64,000 bases of DNA from Xanthomarina maritima. GTDB taxonomy: Bacteria > Bacteroidota > Bacteroidia > Flavobacteriales > Flavobacteriaceae. Of this stretch, positions 59,201 to 64,000 are shown one piece after another (within the stretch, counting starts at the first letter, position 1; the number at the start of each line of letters is the position of its first letter). The position numbers and the translations under genes are program-made. The stretch covers positions 113,409-177,408 of the forward strand of contig NZ_VSFC01000062.1 in the NCBI RefSeq assembly GCF_008084905.1, in the 5' to 3' direction. A model generated the notes under the pieces. That model did no database searches, was not told where the DNA came from, and saw only the letters and a program-made list of their open reading frames with translations.

Positions 59201-60735
59201 TAGGAGCAACAGCAACAGATAATATCGATGGTAATTTAACTTCTAGTATTGTAATTACTGGAACTGTTAATACGGCTTCAGCAGGAACTTATACAAGATA
59301 TTATAATGTAAGTGATGCTGCAGGGAATGCAGCAACGCAACGTGTAAGAACAATTGTTGTTACAGTAATTGTCGATACAACAGCACCAGTTATTACATTA
59401 AACGGAGCGTCTACAATTAATCTATTTGTAGGAGATACTTATAATGAATTAGGAGCAACAGCAACAGATAATATTGATGGTAATTTAACGTCTAGCATTG
59501 TAATTACTGGAACTGTTAATACGGCTTCAGCAGGAGCTTATACCAGAAACTACAATGTAAGTGACGCAGCAGGAAATGCAGCTACACAACGTACAAGAAC
59601 CATAATAGTTACGGAACCATCAATGGGATGTACAGCAGGGATTTCTTCATTTCCTTATTCAGAAAGTTATGAAAATACATTAGGCGCATGGACTCAAGGT
59701 TCTGGTGATGATTTCAATTGGGCATTAAGAACTGGAGGTACTCCATCTAGTAATACAGGACCATCTAGTGCTAATGCTGGTTCATATTATATTTATATGG
59801 AATCTTCTTCACCAAATTACTCAACTAAAAGAGCTATATTAAACTCACCATGTTTTGATTTAAGTGGAGCTACTCAAGCAACTTTTGAATTTAAGTACCA
59901 TATGTATGGTGCATCTTCAATGGGAAGTTTAGCTTTAGAATTAAGTAATGATAATGGTATGTCATGGACAAGTGTTTGGAGTAGATCAGGAAACCAAGGT
60001 AACTCTTGGCAAACAGCTAGTATTAACTTAAATGCTTATGTTGGGAGCTCTATTCAATTACGTTTTAATGGTGTTACTGGTACTACATGGCAAGGAGATA
60101 TGGCTATAGACGCTGTTAGTTTATCTACAAATGGAGGTAGTGGTCCTTCATGCTCTAACATCACTTTATCAATTAAATTTGATAATTATCCAGAAGAAAC
60201 GGCATGGAGTGTTAGAAATTCTTCTGGTACTACAATAGCATCTGGTGGGACTTATGGTTCTCAGGCAGATGGTTCTACGTTAAATATTAACGTAGGTTGC
60301 TTAGATGATGGATGCTACGATTTTATTATAACAGATACATATGGAGATGGCATTTGCTGTTCATACGGAAGCGGTTCATATACCTTAACAAACTCAGATA
60401 CAGGAGAAACATTAGCTTCTGGTGGACAATTTACAAGCTCTCAAACAACTAATTTCTGTTTGGGTGGAATTAGTAAGGGACTATCTCAAGGTACAATTTC
60501 AGACAATCCTAATCAATACTTAAAAGTTTATCCAAACCCTGTAAATCAAATATTAAATGTTGATTTAGTTGGTTATGAAGCTCAAAGTTTTGAAGTTAAA
60601 AACATGCTTGGTCAAACTGTTTTAAAAGGACGTTTTACTTCTGCAATCGATGTGTCTAAGTTTGAAGCTGGAGTCTATTTGTTACAATTAAACATTGGTG
60701 AGAAAACAAGAATAACAAGGTTTATAAAAAAATAA
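56230..60735 (+). CDS. Secreted reprolysin-like metalloprotease with multidomain tail and T9SS sorting domain
   Basis: 1501 residues. Signal peptide (1-19, ending FSQ); propeptide-like region to about 190; zinc protease domain with H337-E-x2-H341-x5-H347 (HEMGHQFGGNH) and a Met-turn at STIMGY; a Pro/Thr-rich region; Fn3 (about 650-735); GEVED domain (745-880); three DUF5011 repeats starting at D884, D966 and D1049; a MAM-like domain (1134-1295); a CUB-like domain (1300-1420); and a C-terminal type A sorting domain (KVYPNPVNQILNV to the end, from about 1431). It is exported by the Sec route, then by T9SS, and digests external protein. Nucleotide-level near identity of repeats 2 and 3 points to recent duplication. 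Confidence 0.9.
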   Translation: MKKTLLLFFLLSTGFVFSQNKSFWQKQTVKSNATIKASKQKLPQKQVYSLNIEALKQALVTAPKRESSLGRSQVIISFPNSEGEFERFSIKEASVMHPDLETRYPGIKSYAGQGVDDPSARIRFSISPLGLETMRLSANKPATFIEPLTDDLQQYTVYKRADVTEVYNDFECTVTENLNSRLNAEGNAAFKNADDATLRTYRLAMSATGEFTSYHGGTKALALAAINNTMTRVNGVFENDFNVTMVLIANTDAVIYTNSNNDPYGNSTSGYNSQLQSTLTSVIGESNYDIGHLVANLQNNGNAGCIGCVCVNGQKGSGWTSYTTPSGVNFDIDYVAHEMGHQFGGNHTFTFSNEGGTGAQMEPGSGSTIMGYAGITGSTDLQPHSDPYFHARTIEQITNYVKSTSCQTNTNTGNAVPSVSAGSNYTIPKGTAFVLEGSATDANSGDVLTYCWEQYNTGSSSTTNPSVNATSGPAFRSYIPTTDNKRYFPRLSTIKSGSTSWQWEAVPNVGRTLNFRLTVRDNRAGGANNNSDDMVVTVNGTAGPFVVNSPNTNVTWNAGTTQNVTWNVAGTTGNGVNAANVDIFLSTDGGDTYPITLATGVPNDGSQNIVVPNNQGTQNRIMVKGSNNIFFDISNSNFTIAGQVVCNATVPTGLAASNVGSSSATLSWNAVPGATYDLRYRVVGTSVWTTNAVTGISSGLSGLNTLTQYEAQVRSKCNGGSNSAYSSSVNFTTTDVQLNYCTSASTNINDEYIGRVQLNTINNASGAQFYSDFTGISTTLTKDTQYTITITPTWTGTVYNEGYSVWIDYNRDGDFTDSGEQVWTKSASKTTPVSGSFTIPSGAVENSTRMRVSMKYNGIPSSCETFQYGEVEDYTVIIEGSGPDTTPPVITLNGASTINLNVGESYTELGATATDNIDGNLTSSIEIGGDTVNTNIGGTYVVTYNVSDAAGNDATEVIRTVNIIPDTTAPVITLNGVSTINLFVGDTYTELGATATDNIDGNLTSSIVITGTVNTASAGTYTRYYNVSDAAGNAATQRVRTIVVTVIVDTTAPVITLNGASTINLFVGDTYNELGATATDNIDGNLTSSIVITGTVNTASAGAYTRNYNVSDAAGNAATQRTRTIIVTEPSMGCTAGISSFPYSESYENTLGAWTQGSGDDFNWALRTGGTPSSNTGPSSANAGSYYIYMESSSPNYSTKRAILNSPCFDLSGATQATFEFKYHMYGASSMGSLALELSNDNGMSWTSVWSRSGNQGNSWQTASINLNAYVGSSIQLRFNGVTGTTWQGDMAIDAVSLSTNGGSGPSCSNITLSIKFDNYPEETAWSVRNSSGTTIASGGTYGSQADGSTLNINVGCLDDGCYDFIITDTYGDGICCSYGSGSYTLTNSDTGETLASGGQFTSSQTTNFCLGGISKGLSQGTISDNPNQYLKVYPNPVNQILNVDLVGYEAQSFEVKNMLGQTVLKGRFTSAIDVSKFEAGVYLLQLNIGEKTRITRFIKK

Positions 60736-60758
60736 TCTTTAATAAATTAACTTAAATA

Positions 60759-60795
60759 AAGAAATCTAGAGCTAAACTTTGGATTTCTTGTTTTT
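60759..60795 (+). terminator. Weak terminator after the reprolysin gene
   Basis: AAGAAATC (60759-60766) pairs with GATTTCTT (60782-60789), followed by GTTTTTAT. An 8-base stem with a long loop. Confidence 0.4.
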
Positions 60796-60888
60796 ATGAT
60801 TTGATAACTTTACTAAAAACTTGTTTTTCTATAACTAATATTATTAAATAAAATACTAATTTTAATGAATTAACCAATTCAAACAAAA

Positions 60889-63800
60889 ATGAAATTAAAC
60901 TTAACCCTATTATTTTTCTTATTAAGCGTATCATTTGCATTCACACAAAATGATTCTGAAAGAAAAGCTGAAGAATATTTAATTCAAAAAGGTGAAGTCA
61001 ACTTTAGTTTTAAAGTTAATCACGTTTCTGAAATAGAAGAATGGACATCACAATTATCCATCTTAAATTTTGACCCAAGCACAAATACAGTGTACGCATG
61101 GGCTAACACGCAACAGTTTAGAAATTTTCAACAGAGTAATATAGAATACTTAGTTGAAAAGGCAGACAATGTTATTGGTCCAATATTAATGTCTAATCAA
61201 ATACCTCGTTCTGAAAACGAAAGAAGGATTTCAACATTGTCGTTTCCTTTAACAGCCTATCCAACCTATGCAGATTATGCTCAACAAATGCAAGATTTTG
61301 CAACTACTTATCCTTCGCTTTGTCAAATTGTTGATATAGGAGGAACAACCGAAGGTGTTGGTGGTGGAAATAAACGATTATTATTTGCAAAACTTTCAGC
61401 TAACGTAGCAACACAAGAAAAAGAACCAAGAATGATGTATACATCTTCTATGCATGGCGATGAAATTGCTGGTTACCCAATGATGCTTGAGTTAATTAAT
61501 TACTTATTAACAGTTTATAATGATGTTGGACATGCAGACCACTTGCGAGTTAAAAATCTATTAGATTCTTCCGAAATATGGATAAATCCAAGTGCTAATC
61601 CAGACGGTACATATTATAACGACCCAACAAATACTTCTGTTTCAAATGCCAGACGTGCTAATGATAATGGCTGGGATTTAAACAGGAATTATCCAGATAA
61701 TGTTGGTGGAGCTCATCCTGATGGAAATTCAGGTTATGAATTGGAAACACAACATTTTATGACCTTGGCAAATAATACGCATTTTGTATTGTCTGCTAAT
61801 TTTCATGGAGGGACAGAAGTCGTAAATTATCCTTGGGATAATACCTATACTAGACATCCAGATAATGATTGGTTCTTTTTAATTAGTAAGGAGTACGCTG
61901 AAAACTGCCAAAATAATAGCCCTAGTGGTTATATGGATGCCACATATACAAATTATGTATGGCCTGGTGTAACAAATGGTGCAGATTGGTATCGAGTTGA
62001 AGGAGGTCGTCAAGATTACATGAATTATTACCAACAATGTAAGGAAACTACAATTGAGTTATCAAATGTTAAAACTATACCAGCTTCGCAACTTGAGGAT
62101 CATTGGAATTATAATAAAGAAGCTTTAATAGAATATTTAATTCAAGGCACCTATGGGTTTAGAGGTATTGTAAGAGACGCCTCAACTAATAACCCTATTG
62201 AAGCTAAAATTACGTTGGTAGGTCATGATGCTGTAAATTCACATACAACAACAGAACTTCCATATGGAGATTATTACAGACCAACTATAGCTGGGACATA
62301 TGATATTTTATTTGAGGCAGATTGTTATCAATCATTTACGTTAACAAATCAGACATTAACAAATTATGAGACAAAAGTTCTTGCAGACATATTATTAAGT
62401 CCAATAGCTTCAACTGCACCATCAGGATTATTTGCTTCCAATGTGCAGTCTTCAACAGCAACAATAAGTTGGGAGAATACAAGTTCTGCAAATTATGATT
62501 ATAGATATAGAGCAGTTGGATCTTCAACTTGGACTACAGAAAACACAAGTAATAATTCAGCAAATTTATCAGGTTTAAATTTAGGAACTCAATATGAAAC
62601 ACAGGTAAGAAGTAATTGTAATACAAGTTCATCACCTTATAGTAATTCAATTTATTTTACAACAACCAACACTACTTCTTTAAGTGCTAGTTATTTTGAA
62701 GCTGGAATGGATGATTGGGTAGAAGGTGGAAATGATTGTACTAGAACAAGTTCATCGTATTCTTATGAAGGAAGTTATTCTGTAAGGTTAAGAGATAATT
62801 CAGGAGTTTCTTCCTCAATGACTTCACAGTCTTTTAATTTAAGTTCATATAGTGAGGTTGAAATTAGCTTTTATTATTATGCCAATGGTATGGGAAGAGG
62901 TAACGATTTTTGGTTACGCTATTATGATGGTTCTTCATGGACAACTATAGCAACCTATACCTCTGGAGTTGATTTTAATGATAATACTTTTTCTTCAGCT
63001 TCATTTATATTAAATGAATCTCAGTTTAATTTTCCTACTAATGCACAATTTAGAATCCAATGCGATGCATCAAGAAAAAATGATCAGGTTTATATAGATC
63101 AGGTTATTATAACTGGCGTTTCATCTGGTCCAGATGTAACATCTCCAAGTACACCTTCAAACTTAAGTGCATTTAATACAACTCAAACTTCAACCAGTTT
63201 ATCTTGGAATGGATCTACCGACAATGTGGGTGTAGTTGGTTACGATATCTATCAAGACAATAGTTATTTAGCAACAGTATCAGGAACAAGTTATCAAGCA
63301 ATAAGCTTAAGCTCAAGCACGATGTATTCCTTTTATGTAATCGCTAAAGATGCTGCTGGAAATATGTCTTTGCAAAGCAATACGATTAACGTTACAACAT
63401 TAGACCCACCAGATACTCAAGCGCCAACTGTTCCAACAAATTTAGTTGCATCTAACACGACTTATAATAGTACAGATTTGTCATGGAGCCCTTCAACAGA
63501 TAATGTAAGTGTTACAGGGTATACTGTTTATCAGAATGGAAGTTTTGTAACTAATGTTTCTGGATTAAACTATCAAATTACAGGTTTAAACCCAAGTACT
63601 ACCTATTCTTTTTATGTTGTGGCGAGAGATGCTGCTGGGAATACGTCTTCAGCAAGCAATACGGTTAATGTAACTACTGATAATTTTGTAGACACTGTAG
63701 CACCAAATACTCCAACTGGGTTAACTACTTCAAACACTACAGAAACTTCAACAGATTTATCATGGAATTCTTCATTAGATAATGTAGGTGTCATAGGATA

Positions 63801-64000
63801 TGACGTGTACCAAGATGACAGTTTTATTAATAATGTAACAGGAACAAGTTATCAAGCTACTGGATTAACTGAAAACACGTCTTATACATTTTACGTAATA
63901 GCAAGAGATGCTGCAGGAAATTCCTCGTCAGCAAGTAATACAGTTAATGTTATAACAGATGCTGCTCCTACTTGTAATGATGGCATTCAAAATGGTGATG
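60889..64000 (+). CDS. Secreted M14 zinc carboxypeptidase with Fn3 repeats, 3' truncated by the window edge
   Basis: The frame from ATG 60889 stays open to base 64000 (more than 1037 residues). Signal peptide MKLNLTLLFFLLSVSFAFTQ; an M14 domain with zinc ligands H189-x2-E192 (MHGDE) and H306 (NFHGG) and catalytic E390 (TIELS); an approximately 80-residue carboxypeptidase-regulatory-like domain (GFRGIVRDASTNNPIEAKITLVG); Fn3 (62407-62670); a jelly-roll-like domain (62690-63120); and three Fn3 repeats of about 90 residues to the window end. It ends in TCNDGIQNGD, a motif usually followed by more cell-surface repeats. A T9SS domain is expected beyond the window. It follows the protease gene, forming an extracellular proteolysis pair. 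Confidence 0.88.
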   Translation, partial: MKLNLTLLFFLLSVSFAFTQNDSERKAEEYLIQKGEVNFSFKVNHVSEIEEWTSQLSILNFDPSTNTVYAWANTQQFRNFQQSNIEYLVEKADNVIGPILMSNQIPRSENERRISTLSFPLTAYPTYADYAQQMQDFATTYPSLCQIVDIGGTTEGVGGGNKRLLFAKLSANVATQEKEPRMMYTSSMHGDEIAGYPMMLELINYLLTVYNDVGHADHLRVKNLLDSSEIWINPSANPDGTYYNDPTNTSVSNARRANDNGWDLNRNYPDNVGGAHPDGNSGYELETQHFMTLANNTHFVLSANFHGGTEVVNYPWDNTYTRHPDNDWFFLISKEYAENCQNNSPSGYMDATYTNYVWPGVTNGADWYRVEGGRQDYMNYYQQCKETTIELSNVKTIPASQLEDHWNYNKEALIEYLIQGTYGFRGIVRDASTNNPIEAKITLVGHDAVNSHTTTELPYGDYYRPTIAGTYDILFEADCYQSFTLTNQTLTNYETKVLADILLSPIASTAPSGLFASNVQSSTATISWENTSSANYDYRYRAVGSSTWTTENTSNNSANLSGLNLGTQYETQVRSNCNTSSSPYSNSIYFTTTNTTSLSASYFEAGMDDWVEGGNDCTRTSSSYSYEGSYSVRLRDNSGVSSSMTSQSFNLSSYSEVEISFYYYANGMGRGNDFWLRYYDGSSWTTIATYTSGVDFNDNTFSSASFILNESQFNFPTNAQFRIQCDASRKNDQVYIDQVIITGVSSGPDVTSPSTPSNLSAFNTTQTSTSLSWNGSTDNVGVVGYDIYQDNSYLATVSGTSYQAISLSSSTMYSFYVIAKDAAGNMSLQSNTINVTTLDPPDTQAPTVPTNLVASNTTYNSTDLSWSPSTDNVSVTGYTVYQNGSFVTNVSGLNYQITGLNPSTTYSFYVVARDAAGNTSSASNTVNVTTDNFVDTVAPNTPTGLTTSNTTETSTDLSWNSSLDNVGVIGYDVYQDDSFINNVTGTSYQATGLTENTSYTFYVIARDAAGNSSSASNTVNVITDAAPTCNDGIQNGD

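Noticed and set aside
1..64000. tRNA, rRNA, CRISPR array, prophage or insertion sequence
   Set aside because: No cloverleaf-like stretch, rRNA signature, spaced repeats, transposase or phage structural gene was seen in any intergenic region or frame.

Overview
The window is a low-GC, gene-dense chromosome segment of a Bacteroidota bacterium, almost certainly a gliding or type IX-secreting member of the Flavobacteriaceae. The evidence is: TAnnTTTG promoter boxes and A-rich start regions without strong Shine-Dalgarno sequences; SprE and GldH gliding/T9SS proteins; two large secreted hydrolases, one with a complete T9SS type A sorting domain; an F-ATPase cluster with a long AtpB and no atpD/atpC beside it; and several families (DUF4254, DUF4292, DUF5687, DUF6341/6427-like) typical of this group. 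The genus cannot be fixed from sequence reading alone.

Layout. 1-9143 is a surface polysaccharide locus: two Wzy/O-antigen-ligase-like membrane proteins (the first cut by the window edge), a WecG/TagA glycosyltransferase, Ugd and UDP-glucuronate decarboxylase (a UDP-xylose route), a polyprenyl-phosphate sugar transferase, then a convergent GT4 plus CapK-like pair. 9220-14187 holds purD, upp, three conserved proteins of unknown role and a GT9 enzyme. 14316-17676 has a PaaE-like reductase and an ABC exporter pair. 17859-26535 links sprE, a bactofilin and atpZ-like/atpB-E-F-H-A-G. 26661-33654 holds a flippase, dut, a nucleotidyltransferase, a TPR protein, a DUF4292 lipoprotein and an EnvC-like factor.

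33655-36021 is the most unusual region. It encodes a surface lipoprotein with a Gly-rich linker and a C-terminal LAS-type metallopeptidase signature, followed by a small exported protein, an arrangement resembling a polymorphic toxin and its immunity protein. Its natural start codon is followed by four perfect ATCAAAA repeats that put the lipoprotein out of frame, which suggests phase variation. 36106-41989 holds housekeeping genes (thioesterase, SPOR protein, dprA, trpS, plsC) and a TlpA-like lipoprotein.

42085-46128 contains an ECF sigma factor operon (lipoprotein, sigma factor, and an anti-sigma-like protein that carries an outer-membrane barrel) plus recA. An identical 31-base promoter-like element lies in front of the sigma operon and, inverted, on the other side of recA in front of a tiny gene encoding a 28-residue peptide; this looks like a small autoregulated regulon. 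46207-53894 holds trhO, a radical SAM gene, ricT-like, gldH, a class A PBP and the two CoA-transferase subunits. 54350-64000 has a fused two-domain peptide ABC ATPase and two giant secreted enzymes, a reprolysin-like protease and an M14 carboxypeptidase that runs off the window end. A palindrome TACGGTTTTACCGTA (or a close variant) precedes the M15-like lipoprotein, the TlpA-like lipoprotein and the reprolysin gene. Short palindromic repeats lie at many gene ends.
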